From CAYMTN01 sp964393335 (GTDB taxonomy: Bacteria > Chloroflexota > Anaerolineae > Aggregatilineales > Aggregatilineaceae): a stretch of DNA of 25,856 nt. The notes beneath the pieces were generated by a model, which was not told the DNA's origin, searched no databases, and saw nothing but the letters and a program-made list of their open reading frames with translations. The stretch is from contig CAYMTN010000054.1 of assembly GCA_964393335.1 (NCBI GenBank), positions 1 through 25,856 on the forward strand. Direction: 5' to 3'. Below are positions 13,837 to 22,644 of this stretch, piece by piece (position 1 is the first letter of the stretch; each line of letters starts with the position of its first letter). Position numbers and translations under genes: made by a program.

Positions 13837-14850
13837 TTGACAGTTTTAATGGAGGTCAAAGACCTCATAACTCTTTTTCATACTGAGGAGGGGACTGTCC
13901 ATGCGGTCAACGGTATTTCCTATACGCTGCACGAGGGGGAAACTCTAGGTGTAGTGGGGGAAAGCGGTTGTGGCAAGACCGTTCATGCGCTCTCGATCAT
14001 GGGCTTGATTCCCCAGCCGCCCGGTGAGATCGCCAATGGCGAGGTGATCTTTCGCGGACGCGATCTGCTCAAGTTGTCGAAAAACAAACAACGTCTGGTG
14101 CGCGGTGCCGAGATCGCGATGGTTTTTCAGGACCCGATGACATCGCTCAACCCTGTATTGACCATTGGACGTCAGATCACCGAGGCGTTGAAGCTGCACC
14201 TGGGGATGGACAACGAGCACGCGCGCGCCCGCGCCGCCGAACTGCTGTCGATGGTGGGTATTCCTTCTGCGCGGGAACGCCTGGACGATTATCCGCACCA
14301 GTTTTCGGGCGGGATGCGTCAGCGCGCCATGATCGCGATGGGTCTGTCGTGCAACCCGCAGTTGTTGATCGCTGATGAGCCGACGACGGCGCTTGACGTG
14401 ACCATTCAGGCGCAGATTTTGGACCTGGTGCGCCGCCTGCGCGACAAGATCGGCATGGCGATGATCTGGATTTCGCACGATCTGGGCGTGGTAGCCGGTC
14501 TGGCTGACAATGTGCTGGTGATGTACGCCGGTTACATTGTCGAGCGCGGCACGTCCAAAGAAGTGTACGGCGATCCGCGTCACCCCTACACGGTTGGCTT
14601 GTTGGGGTCGCTACCCCGCCTCGACCAAAAGCACGAAGCGCTGTTTTCGATTGAAGGCTCCCCGCCTGACATGCGCTTTTTGCCTAAGGGGTGCCCGTTC
14701 TATCCCCGGTGTCCCTATTGTATCGACAAGTGCTTGGAGCAAAACCCGGCGTTGGAGCCCGTTCCAGACGGCTCGTCTACGCACGTGATGGCTTGCTGGG
14801 TAGATGTTCGTCAAGAGAAGGAGCGTGGTTATGAGCGACGTCGTGCCTGA
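13837..14850 (+). CDS. Oligopeptide/dipeptide ABC transporter ATPase, OppD/DppD type
   Basis: One of the two ATPases that power an Opp/Dpp-type importer at the inner face of the membrane. 337 residues from TTG at 13837, which follows GGAGAG at 8 bases; an ATG at 13849 would shorten it by four. Walker A is GESGCGKT, Q-loop VFQDPMTSLNP, signature FSGGMRQR, Walker B LLIADEP, and switch His in ISHD. The C-terminal OppD/F extension has the four-Cys pattern C-PFYPR-C-PY-C-IDK-C, known in DppD relatives as a possible iron-sulfur site. It is the first gene of the operon and overlaps the next by 20 bases. The transported compound is not determined by the ATPase sequence. Confidence 0.93.
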   Translation: MTVLMEVKDLITLFHTEEGTVHAVNGISYTLHEGETLGVVGESGCGKTVHALSIMGLIPQPPGEIANGEVIFRGRDLLKLSKNKQRLVRGAEIAMVFQDPMTSLNPVLTIGRQITEALKLHLGMDNEHARARAAELLSMVGIPSARERLDDYPHQFSGGMRQRAMIAMGLSCNPQLLIADEPTTALDVTIQAQILDLVRRLRDKIGMAMIWISHDLGVVAGLADNVLVMYAGYIVERGTSKEVYGDPRHPYTVGLLGSLPRLDQKHEALFSIEGSPPDMRFLPKGCPFYPRCPYCIDKCLEQNPALEPVPDGSSTHVMACWVDVRQEKERGYERRRA

Positions 14851-15868
14851 GGCCCAGACAGCAGGGGCTGCGGTAAGGACCAACAAACGCGGACATCGCG
14901 TGTTGGTGGAAGTGCGCAACCTCAAAAAATATTTCCCGATTAAGTCGGGTATTTTGTTTCAACGCGAAGTGGCCGCCGTAAAGGCGGTTGACGGCGTTGA
15001 TTTTGACATTTTTGAGGGTGAGACGCTGGGCCTGGTAGGTGAAAGCGGCTGCGGCAAGTCAACGACGGGCCGCACGATCTTGCAGCTTTACCGTGCAACC
15101 GAAGGCAGCGTGAAATTCGAGGGGCAAGAGATCACTGATCTCAAGGGCGAGTCGATGCGAAAGATGCGTCGCAAGATGCAGATGGTTTTCCAGGACCCGT
15201 ATGCCTCGTTGAACCCGCGTATGTCGGTGGGCCGTATTGTCGCCGAACCGCTTGTAGTCCATAACATCGGGACCAGAAAAGAACGCGAGGCGCGCGTCGC
15301 TGAGTTGTTGGAGCTGGTAGGGCTGAACCCGTACTTTGTGCGCCGCTATCCACACGAATTCTCCGGTGGTCAGCGCCAGCGCATCGGGCTGGCCCGTTCG
15401 TTGGCCCTGAATCCGCAATTCATTGTGGCGGATGAGCCGATTTCGGCCCTCGATGTGTCGATCCAGGCGCAGGTCGTCAACTTGCTGCAAAAACTGCAAG
15501 AAGACCTGGGGCTGACATACTTGTTTATCGCACATGACCTGAGCATGGTGCGCCATTTGTGCGACCGCGTAGCCGTGATGTACCTGGGTAAGATCATAGA
15601 GATTGCCGAGAGCGAAGAACTCTATACGAACCCACTGCATCCCTACACGCAGGCGCTGCTGTCGGCGGTACCTGTGCCTGATCCGGTTGTCGAAGAAAAA
15701 CGGCAGCGCATCATCCTAAAAGGCGATGTTCCCAGCCCGATCAATCCGCCGAAAGGCTGCAACTTCAATACGCGCTGCCCGGTATCGGTCGATGTCTGTT
15801 ATGACCAGGACCCGGAATTGATCGAAGTGCTGCCAGAGCACTGGGTAGCCTGTCATCGCGTTATCTGA
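14831..15868 (+). CDS. Oligopeptide/dipeptide ABC transporter ATPase, OppF/DppF type
   Basis: Second ATPase of the same transporter, 345 residues. The ATG at 14831 (MSDVVPEAQTAG) follows AAGGAG at 7 bases and lies inside the end of the preceding gene, so translation is coupled. Walker A GESGCGKST, VFQDPYASLNPR, signature FSGGQRQR, Walker B FIVADEP and IAHD are all intact. The C-terminal Opp extension has GCNFNTRCPVSVDVC. A heterodimer with the upstream ATPase is expected. An in-frame ATG nine codons upstream lacks a ribosome site. Confidence 0.94.
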   Translation: MSDVVPEAQTAGAAVRTNKRGHRVLVEVRNLKKYFPIKSGILFQREVAAVKAVDGVDFDIFEGETLGLVGESGCGKSTTGRTILQLYRATEGSVKFEGQEITDLKGESMRKMRRKMQMVFQDPYASLNPRMSVGRIVAEPLVVHNIGTRKEREARVAELLELVGLNPYFVRRYPHEFSGGQRQRIGLARSLALNPQFIVADEPISALDVSIQAQVVNLLQKLQEDLGLTYLFIAHDLSMVRHLCDRVAVMYLGKIIEIAESEELYTNPLHPYTQALLSAVPVPDPVVEEKRQRIILKGDVPSPINPPKGCNFNTRCPVSVDVCYDQDPELIEVLPEHWVACHRVI

Positions 15869-16055
15869 TATGACCAACCGGTGAACGGAGAGGTTCCTGT
15901 TCGCGGTTTGTGAGCGTCACTTTCGACCGAAAATGAACCCCCGTCGTCTGTGTGGGGTGTTATGCGTAGACCAAGTGTGTAATCAAATTGTCTTTCAATA
16001 GCCGCCGTGCTCGCTCATGCAGGGTCGAGTTGACAGGTGGAAGGAGAATCGAAAT

Positions 16056-17204
16056 ATGGCAGTTGCCGAAGGCGCAGAGCCTATTTCTTTGACAGAAGAA
16101 GAACAGCAACAATCAAGTCCCTGGCTGGATGCCTGGCGTTTGTTCCGGCGCAATCGAGCATCACTGGTGGCTTTGACGCTGATTGTGCTGATTGTGTTCA
16201 TTGCGATAACTGCCGGCTTCTGGACAAAAGCCGGTTTGCTGGATGCCCGCACCGGAGCTAAAGCACGGCATACCATCAATCCGACCAACGTGGCGCAGGA
16301 GGACCCGTATCCTGATCCGGGTGTTTGCGCGCGGGATGCCCAGGACCAAAACCCGTACTGGTGCAGCTGGCTGAGCCAGGAAGCACTCGTAACCGTGCAA
16401 AATAAATATTGTTTCCGCCCCGACCCGAATGCTGACAAACAGCAGTGGTGTTACGTGCTGGGCGGCGACAGCAACGGAAAAGACTGGTTGACTCAAACGG
16501 TCTATGGTGCGCAGGTGTCGCTCTCGGTCGGCTTTCTGGGTGCGACGATGAGTTTGATCGTCGGTTTGATCTACGGCGTCATTTCTGGATTCTATGGTGG
16601 GCGCGTCGATAACATCATGATGCGGTTCATCGACTTCATGTACGGCATCCCTTACCTGGTCATGGTGATCCTGCTCCAGGTGTACTTTACGGAGGTGGCG
16701 CGTCAATATCAAGACCAGGGGAGGGAAGGCTTCGTTGGTTTTGTCCTTGGCTTGAACAAGGACATGGGCGGGTTGTTGTTCCTGTTTGTGGCGCTTGGCG
16801 TCCTGAGTTGGATCGGCATGGCCCGTCTGGCACGCGGTCAGGTGTTGTCGTACCGCGAGAAAGAATTCGTCGAAGCGGCACGCGCCGTCGGTGCCAGTGA
16901 CCGGCGCATCATCTTTGTGCACCTCCTGCCAAACGTGATCGGTCCGCTGATCGTGGCTGAAACGTTGGCGATTCCTAATTATATCTTCACCGAGGCGTTT
17001 TTGAGCTTCATTGGTCTGGGTGTGCAGCCGGGGACGCCAAGTTGGGGCGCTATGATCAGTGAAGTGCGGGATCGTGGTGGCTTTTTCTCCAACCGCCACA
17101 TCTTGCTTGTGCCGAGTATTGCCCTGGTTATCACGACGCTGTCGTTCAACTTCCTGGGCGACGGTTTGCGTGATGCACTCGACCCGCGTATGCGCGGCAC
17201 ATGA
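16056..17204 (+). CDS. DppC/OppC-type permease with a Cys-containing external insert
   Basis: Membrane subunit of the Opp/Dpp-type importer, 382 residues against about 300 for the family. The ATG at 16056 follows GGAAGGAG at 9 bases. After the first helix (about 36-56) comes an unusually long loop of about 90 residues with four Cys (91, 103, 119, 132) and several Trp. The next helices and the EAA loop (EFVEAARAVGASDRRIIFVH) are normal. A second, smaller insert (EVARQYQDQGREGFVG) lies between middle helices. The long loop should face outside, where the Cys could form two disulfides and contact the substrate receptor. A 187-base gap separates it from the ATPase genes. Confidence 0.92.
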   Translation: MAVAEGAEPISLTEEEQQQSSPWLDAWRLFRRNRASLVALTLIVLIVFIAITAGFWTKAGLLDARTGAKARHTINPTNVAQEDPYPDPGVCARDAQDQNPYWCSWLSQEALVTVQNKYCFRPDPNADKQQWCYVLGGDSNGKDWLTQTVYGAQVSLSVGFLGATMSLIVGLIYGVISGFYGGRVDNIMMRFIDFMYGIPYLVMVILLQVYFTEVARQYQDQGREGFVGFVLGLNKDMGGLLFLFVALGVLSWIGMARLARGQVLSYREKEFVEAARAVGASDRRIIFVHLLPNVIGPLIVAETLAIPNYIFTEAFLSFIGLGVQPGTPSWGAMISEVRDRGGFFSNRHILLVPSIALVITTLSFNFLGDGLRDALDPRMRGT

Positions 17205-17264
17205 CGCTGACTCAATGCACGACGACACGCAAAGACCGACGCTTTGGCGAGGAGTGAACATAAG

Positions 17265-18995
17265 GTGACAAAACGAACAATGCATATTTCAGGGGCGGCG
17301 CTGGTGCTGGTCCTGCTTAGTTTGATGATGGCAAGTCTGGCCTGTTATTCGGGGCAGATTCCGGGCGTGTTTGAACTGACGCCCTACGATGCGCCAACAC
17401 CGCTGCCGGTCGTTGACGATGGACGGTTCAGTGTCCTCGAGGTCCTGCTGGCTCCCAAGGAAGCGGGCCGCACTTTTTTCAACCTGACCACCGAAGCTGA
17501 GCCACTGCTGGACAATCTGGTTAATTCGAAGACGATGTGTGAAGGCAACTCGGCGGCAACAGTGCTGTACGCGGGCCGTGATGACAGCGGTGATGTGTTT
17601 TACTTGATTGACTGCTCAGGGGCTGTGGGATGGGCGTCTGAAGGCCGTCTCGCCGGTCCGCTCAAGTTCTCGCGAGATGAGTTGGCGATCACAGTCGCTG
17701 AACCCGGCTCACAGTCCATAAAATTGTTGGACGATCTTTTCCAGCCCATGATGGCCAATCCGCTGCAATCGTGCAAGCCCGAGACGGTTGTCAGGGTGTC
17801 AGACATCCAGGCTGCCGATCCGGATGGCGACGGCGTGAAAAACCTGTTTTATAGGGTTGAATGTCCCACTACCGGTGGTCCGCTCAAGGGGTGGGTCACG
17901 AATGTTGACCTGGTCGGCCCGGTTGAGATCAATGTGGGCGACAGTGCGCTGGCGATTACGTCCACCGACACGGGTGCCCAGTATCAACTGGCAAGTGAAC
18001 CTGCTCCACTGACCGACACGAACGCGGTTGAAGGTGACTGCCAGCAAGGGGATATCCTTCAGGCAAAAGAAGCCCGGTTGGTGGGCGAGATTGTATTCTA
18101 CCGGGTGACGTGCGGTGACATCGAAGGGTGGGTGGATCAAAGCCGGTTTGTAGGCCCGCTGCGCTTCAGACCCGACATGCGGACCATCATCTATGTTCCG
18201 CCGAGCTTCGTCTTTGAGGACGAGTTGACCGCCAGCCAACAGGGGATCGTGACAGAAGTCACCAGCACAGACGAAGGGACCGATACAACGGATACTACCG
18301 CGACGGATACTACCGCTGCTGCTGAGGGAACCAGTGACCTGGCCGCTTATGAACGGAAGGTCGTGCAATACACGCCGCCGCTCTATCTGACCGATAAACC
18401 CGGCCCTGCCGTTCTGGAAGGCGACGGTGCAAACGTGGTCGGCCAATGTGAATCAAGTACGGTTGCCACGATTGAAGATTACACTGGCTTGGACACCGTT
18501 TATTATCGCGTGTCATGTGATGAGTGTGTGGAAACACAAACCGACGAAAACGGCGACCTGGTATGTGCTGCCACCGAAACCCGTGACGGGTGGGTCGAGC
18601 AGCAGTATCTCCAGGGACCGCTTGATTTCGTTACCGGAGATAAGGTCGTGTTCAAGAGCAGCAGCAAGGCGATTGAGACGGATGAGGCGGACGGCATCCA
18701 GTATGCACGTATTCCCGTGAACCTGACGGGCGCGGCGTCAGTTGGACGCTTCACCGAATATGCCGGTCGCTGCCCGTTGGATGAAAGTATGACGATCACC
18801 GGGATCGTGCTTGAAAAAGCACGTACGAGCAACACGTTCACGTTCTATTACACGGTCGAGTGTATGGGACAGGCTGCCACGACGGTGCAGGTTGTTGAAG
18901 GCGGCGTATCCCGACCCGAAGTCACCTATAACACGGACCAAACCGAGCTGATCTCTGGCTATGTGTCGGCTCGCGATATCGAACCTGTCGAGTAA
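17265..18995 (+). CDS. Lipoprotein with five Cys-paired SH3-like repeats, inside the transporter operon
   Basis: 576 residues from GTG at 17265, which follows GAGGAG at 10 bases; an ATG five codons later is also possible. A lipoprotein signal (VLVLLSLMMASLAC) places the lipid anchor at Cys27. Behind it are about five units of 80-110 residues that share a plan: a Cys, a short strand, YRVxC or similar, then GWVxxxxLxGPL. The Cys pairs are near 92/117, 170/200, 259/283, 395/418 and 503/533, spaced 23-30 residues, as for one disulfide per unit; unit 4 has two more Cys. This resembles bacterial SH3-like domains. A Thr/Asp-rich linker divides units 3 and 4. It has no SBP_bac_5 features, yet occupies the place of a substrate-binding protein between the two permease genes. 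Confidence 0.8.
   Translation: MTKRTMHISGAALVLVLLSLMMASLACYSGQIPGVFELTPYDAPTPLPVVDDGRFSVLEVLLAPKEAGRTFFNLTTEAEPLLDNLVNSKTMCEGNSAATVLYAGRDDSGDVFYLIDCSGAVGWASEGRLAGPLKFSRDELAITVAEPGSQSIKLLDDLFQPMMANPLQSCKPETVVRVSDIQAADPDGDGVKNLFYRVECPTTGGPLKGWVTNVDLVGPVEINVGDSALAITSTDTGAQYQLASEPAPLTDTNAVEGDCQQGDILQAKEARLVGEIVFYRVTCGDIEGWVDQSRFVGPLRFRPDMRTIIYVPPSFVFEDELTASQQGIVTEVTSTDEGTDTTDTTATDTTAAAEGTSDLAAYERKVVQYTPPLYLTDKPGPAVLEGDGANVVGQCESSTVATIEDYTGLDTVYYRVSCDECVETQTDENGDLVCAATETRDGWVEQQYLQGPLDFVTGDKVVFKSSSKAIETDEADGIQYARIPVNLTGAASVGRFTEYAGRCPLDESMTITGIVLEKARTSNTFTFYYTVECMGQAATTVQVVEGGVSRPEVTYNTDQTELISGYVSARDIEPVE
18288..18317 (+). repeat. Tandem 15-base repeat in the lipoprotein linker
   Basis: acggatactaccgcg at 18288-18302 is repeated at 18303-18317 with one change. 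It encodes the TDTTATDTT linker and could vary in copy number between strains. Confidence 0.75.
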
Positions 18996-19011
18996 AAAAT
19001 CGCGAATGATT

Positions 19012-19040
19012 TCCGGAACGGCACGCCGTGCTGTTCCGGA
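19012..19040 (+). other. Perfect intergenic hairpin between lipoprotein and permease genes
   Basis: TCCGGAAC-G-GCAC pairs with GTGC-T-GTTCCGGA over 13 positions (one G-U) around the loop GCC. No T-run follows, so it is more likely an RNA-stability or processing element setting the ratio of the abundant lipoprotein to the downstream permease than a terminator. Confidence 0.75.
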
Positions 19041-19066
19041 TAGCTTACACAAGGACTTTGAAAAAT

Positions 19067-20278
19067 ATGGCCGAAACGCATATGCAATCACGGGGAATCG
19101 GGTCGGTGGCTCGCGCTGTTCTGGAAACTCTTGTGCGCCTGCTGGGTGGCACCAGCATGATCAAGTTCCTGATCCGCCGCTTCCTGGCCGCGATTCCGGT
19201 ACTCTTTGCAATCATGCTGGTGACGTTCACGCTATCACACTTGCTGCCTGCCGGACCGTTCAGTTTTGCGGCAGGTAGCAAGAAGATGCCGGAACACATG
19301 GTCCGCCAGCTCGAAGAGAAATTTGGCTTGAACAAACCGATTCTTTTCAACACCTGGAACGACGGTTATTTCCCGGATGGGAAGGACTGGAAGATCATCA
19401 GCAAGCGCACCGAGACACGCACGGTTGGCGGCAGCCAACAAGGCGGCATCAAGACGGTTGAAAAGGACGTCTGGCGCATCGATCTGTTGGACTCGCAGTT
19501 CTGGAACTACGCGTGGGGTGTTCTGCACCTGGACTTTGGCCCATCGCTGAATAAGGCGCTGCGGGATCAGAATGTGCAGGTGAGCGACGAAATCTCCAGG
19601 CGTCTGCCGGTTTCAATGCAAGTCGGCGTTTTTGCGGTGCTGCTGGGCTTTTTGCTCGGCATACCGCTCGGTGTGTTGGCGGCGGTGTATCACAACAGCG
19701 CCATAGACTATGTGGCGATGTTCTTCGCCGTGTTAGGACAGGCAACGCCGGCCATTGTGCTGGCCCCCATCTTAATCATCGTATTTGCGGTCGAATTGGG
19801 ATGGGTGCCTGTCGCGGATCAACGAAATCTGTGGCAGTCTGGCCCAGAGCTATCGTTGTATTATCTGCAAATTCTGGCGCTGCCCGTGATCACGCTGGGC
19901 ACCGGTATGAGCGCCGGTATCGCGCGCCTGACGCGTGCCAGCCTGTTGCAGGTGCTGCATGAGGACTATGTCCGCACGGCGCGTGCAAAAGGCCTGCGCG
20001 AGCGCGTAGTGATCTACGTACACGCACTGAAAAACGCCATGATCCCGGTGGCGACGATCTTGGGGCCGCTGCTGGCCGGTGTGTTGACCGGTACGTTTGT
20101 GGTCGAGTTGATCTTCGTGATTCCGGGCTTAGGAAAGGTGTTTGTCGACAGCGTATCCGCCCGCGATTACACGATGATCATGGGGGTTTCGATTCTGTAC
20201 TCGATTTTCCTGATCGTTGGGAACATCCTGGTGGATATCATGTACACCTGGCTTGATCCACGCATTCGCTTCGACTAA
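19067..20278 (+). CDS. DppB/OppB-type permease with an enlarged external loop
   Basis: Second membrane subunit of the importer, 403 residues against about 320-340. The ATG at 19067 follows AAGGA at about 11 bases; an internal ATG at 19157 (MIKFLIRRFLAAIPVLFAIM) matches the usual family start, so the N-terminal 30 residues are uncertain. After the first helix, the external region (about residues 75-150) is longer than usual and rich in charged residues (KIISKRTETRTVGGSQQGG). The normal LDFGPSL, the EAA loop (DYVRTARAKGLRERVVIYVH) and the last helices with GTFVVELIFVIPGLG are present. With the DppC-type subunit it forms the pore. It is the last gene of the operon. Confidence 0.92.
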   Translation: MAETHMQSRGIGSVARAVLETLVRLLGGTSMIKFLIRRFLAAIPVLFAIMLVTFTLSHLLPAGPFSFAAGSKKMPEHMVRQLEEKFGLNKPILFNTWNDGYFPDGKDWKIISKRTETRTVGGSQQGGIKTVEKDVWRIDLLDSQFWNYAWGVLHLDFGPSLNKALRDQNVQVSDEISRRLPVSMQVGVFAVLLGFLLGIPLGVLAAVYHNSAIDYVAMFFAVLGQATPAIVLAPILIIVFAVELGWVPVADQRNLWQSGPELSLYYLQILALPVITLGTGMSAGIARLTRASLLQVLHEDYVRTARAKGLRERVVIYVHALKNAMIPVATILGPLLAGVLTGTFVVELIFVIPGLGKVFVDSVSARDYTMIMGVSILYSIFLIVGNILVDIMYTWLDPRIRFD

Positions 20279-20311
20279 CCTCCGGCGAAACCCATTTTCG
20301 CAACATTCTTT

Positions 20312-20340
20312 GAGGGCGCTGCATAGCGCCCTCACTCATT
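20312..20340 (+). terminator. Terminator after the ABC operon
   Basis: GAGGGCGCT-gcat-AGCGCCCTC, a perfect 9-bp stem, lies 34 bases after the permease stop and is followed by ACTCATTT. The T-run is poor but the position fits an operon end. Confidence 0.7.
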
Positions 20341-20367
20341 TCAGGGGATGGGTAGGCTCAACGTAGG

Positions 20368-20395
20368 TTGTGGATTTCCGGCAGGTCGTTACAAT
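20368..20395 (+). promoter_or_regulatory. Promoter of the FHA-protein operon
   Basis: TTGTGG (20368-20373), a 16-base spacer and TACAAT (20390-20395) lie 78 bases before the FHA-protein start. Both boxes match sigma-70 well enough to be plausible. Confidence 0.6.
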
Positions 20396-20473
20396 TGAAA
20401 GGTGCCGCTGAGGTGGCGCTGTCGGAGCCGTTGACGTTCCATCAGAATGTCGTGGCAGAGGGAGCGGATTTTC

Positions 20474-22519
20474 ATGTTTTACGGCAGAGTCGATGTTTAC
20501 TGGCCCGATGGCCCGGTGGAGAGCTACCGTCTGAACAAACCGACGATTGCGATTGGGCGTTCCACCGGTAATGATATTGTGCTGGATACAACGGCTATTT
20601 CCCGCTATCACATCACGCTGTCTTTTCAGAACCAACAGGCTGTGCTCGAAGACCTGGAATCGGTCAATGGTACCTATGTGGACAGCATCCGCCTGGCCGC
20701 TCATGAACCCTATGTGCTGCGCGGCGGCGAAGAGATTCAAATTGGCGATATTCGCGTGATTTTTCATCCTCCGGTATTGGACAGCGCGGCCAGCGCCGAT
20801 ACGACACGGCGGGTTGTGCTCTCTCAGCCGACCTATCGCGTCGAGTTGGAAGGGCCGGACATGGCGGTCGCCCCCGGCGCGCACGTCCAGGCGACGCTGA
20901 AGATCGAGAACCTGGGGGGGCAGGCGGACCGCTATTTTGTCGAGATCGACAGCTTGCCCAAAGGTTGGGCGCGTGTTGACCGGGTCGAGCTGGAGATCGA
21001 ATCAGGGGAATCAGCCCAGGCGGTGATCAGCCTGAAGCCGCTGCGCCGCAGCGAAAGCCAGCCGGGCGATCACCCATTTGTCGTGCGCGTGCGCTCTAAA
21101 TCAAAACCGGCGGAAACGATCGATGCGCCGGCGACCCTTCAGGTGCTGCCATTCAGCGGGTTTGGGATGGCGCTCGGCAACTCACACGTTAATGACGCGG
21201 GTTTTAAGCTCTATCTGCACAACCAGGGAAACGCCCCGCTTCCCTTGATGATACAGGGCACCGATCCGGCTCAGGTGCTGCGTTTTCACCTGTCCGCGGG
21301 GCAGATTCAACTTGGACCCGGCGAGCGCCAGACGCTGGCGGGTACGATCCGGCTGCGGCGGCAGCGTTTGTTTGGCCAGCCGCGCGAGCGGGAATTCGCG
21401 CTGGTGGCGCAGGCGCTTGATCCGTCGGGATTTGTGGCGGCAGTTCCGGGTACCTATCTCGAATCAGGGCTGCTGCCGGGCTGGGTGCCGGTCCTGGTGG
21501 TGCCAGTCCTCGTCGTGGCGGCGCTGCTGGTGTTCAGCCTGGCGATGTTGTTGTTGGGCGCTAACGACGACGAATCAGGCGTTCAACCGGCCATCACCGC
21601 ATTGACCGTCGAGAATCCGGCCATCACGCTGGGCGAAATCGTAGCAGTACGCTGGGACGTATCCGGCGCTGAGTCGCTCGAATTGATCGCAGAATCCGGC
21701 GGCGAGCAGACACGCTACCCGATGGAAGCCGGGATGACGTCGTTCACGCTGGCGTTTGACCAGACAGGTATTTACACCTTGACGCTTGAGGCGCGCAACA
21801 AGCAGCGGGCCGATACCGCTGCCGTTCAAGTCGAGGTGCGCCCGGCGGTGATGTTGGGGCTGGAAGTGCTCGACGGTACCGAACTGGTGCGTAATGTGCG
21901 GCAGGACGTGCGGGTGAGTTGGTCCGTGAAAGGGGCCAGAGAGTTTGACGGCGCTTTCGATATCTGGATGGAAAGCGCCGACCAGGGCGGGATATTGATC
22001 GCGGCGCCGCTGCCCGAATCAGGTCAGCAGGATGTGCAGGTTGTGCCGCAGGGCGAGCAGTCTGAATGGTTGGTCACGCTCTATGCACAGGGGCGGGATG
22101 ACGTAACCGCCAAAGTGCCCCAGAAACTGCCGATTGTGTATCCAAGCTGCGAATTGGACGCCGCGCGTACCATCGTGCGCAGCGGACCCGGCGACGTGTA
22201 CCCGGCGCTCGTGCCGCCCCTGGAAAGTTCGCCACAAGGTAACCTGTCGCTGTCTCCGATTGCCCGCGATCCGAGCGGGGACTGGCTGCAAGTGACCATC
22301 GGTGTTGATGACCGCCGGCCCGGCTGGGTGCTGCGTGATGATTTTGTCTGTGCCAATTTTGACCCCGAACAACTGGTGATCACGGGTGATTTCCCGCCAC
22401 CACCGGTTGAAACCTCGCCACCGGGTGGTGAGACCCAACCGACCGTTTCCCCGGCGGCACCGTCGAGCACGCCTGTGCCTGCCTTTCCGACCCCGACCAT
22501 CGTCCCGTCGCCGACATGA
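20474..22519 (+). CDS. FHA-domain transmembrane protein with Ig-like and SH3-like regions
   Basis: 681 residues from ATG at 20474, which follows AGGGAG at 9 bases. Residues 1-100 are an FHA domain, a phospho-Thr reader, with the key GRS (28-30), SRYH (43-46) and NG (65-66). Residues 115-330 form one or two beta-sandwich (Ig-like) regions. A single membrane helix lies at about 333-361 (VPVLVVPVLVVAALLVFSLA). Outside are an Ig-like domain (from PAITALTVENPAITLGE), a second beta domain, and an SH3-like domain bounded by two Cys (near 558 and 625), then a Pro/Thr-rich tail. There is no N-terminal signal, so FHA should be cytoplasmic. It may couple Ser/Thr kinase signalling to an envelope complex; no kinase gene is in the window. 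Confidence 0.82.
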   Translation: MFYGRVDVYWPDGPVESYRLNKPTIAIGRSTGNDIVLDTTAISRYHITLSFQNQQAVLEDLESVNGTYVDSIRLAAHEPYVLRGGEEIQIGDIRVIFHPPVLDSAASADTTRRVVLSQPTYRVELEGPDMAVAPGAHVQATLKIENLGGQADRYFVEIDSLPKGWARVDRVELEIESGESAQAVISLKPLRRSESQPGDHPFVVRVRSKSKPAETIDAPATLQVLPFSGFGMALGNSHVNDAGFKLYLHNQGNAPLPLMIQGTDPAQVLRFHLSAGQIQLGPGERQTLAGTIRLRRQRLFGQPREREFALVAQALDPSGFVAAVPGTYLESGLLPGWVPVLVVPVLVVAALLVFSLAMLLLGANDDESGVQPAITALTVENPAITLGEIVAVRWDVSGAESLELIAESGGEQTRYPMEAGMTSFTLAFDQTGIYTLTLEARNKQRADTAAVQVEVRPAVMLGLEVLDGTELVRNVRQDVRVSWSVKGAREFDGAFDIWMESADQGGILIAAPLPESGQQDVQVVPQGEQSEWLVTLYAQGRDDVTAKVPQKLPIVYPSCELDAARTIVRSGPGDVYPALVPPLESSPQGNLSLSPIARDPSGDWLQVTIGVDDRRPGWVLRDDFVCANFDPEQLVITGDFPPPPVETSPPGGETQPTVSPAAPSSTPVPAFPTPTIVPSPT

Positions 22520-22644
22520 TGCCTGGGTCAGACTGAGAAAATGTGCCTCTCATAACGTAAAATAGTGTATATACGCCAAAGGTGGTTTGGGAACCATGGC
22601 GGCTTCTGGAACGTATTATTGGTAAGAGAACACTGGAAATCACT

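Noticed and set aside
16161..17285. 374-codon open frame on the minus strand
   Set aside because: Antisense to the DppC-type permease; composition typical of a shadow frame.
13837..20278. Search for an OppA/DppA-type substrate-binding protein in the transporter operon
   Set aside because: None of the frames has SBP_bac_5 features; the only exported soluble-domain protein is the SH3-repeat lipoprotein.
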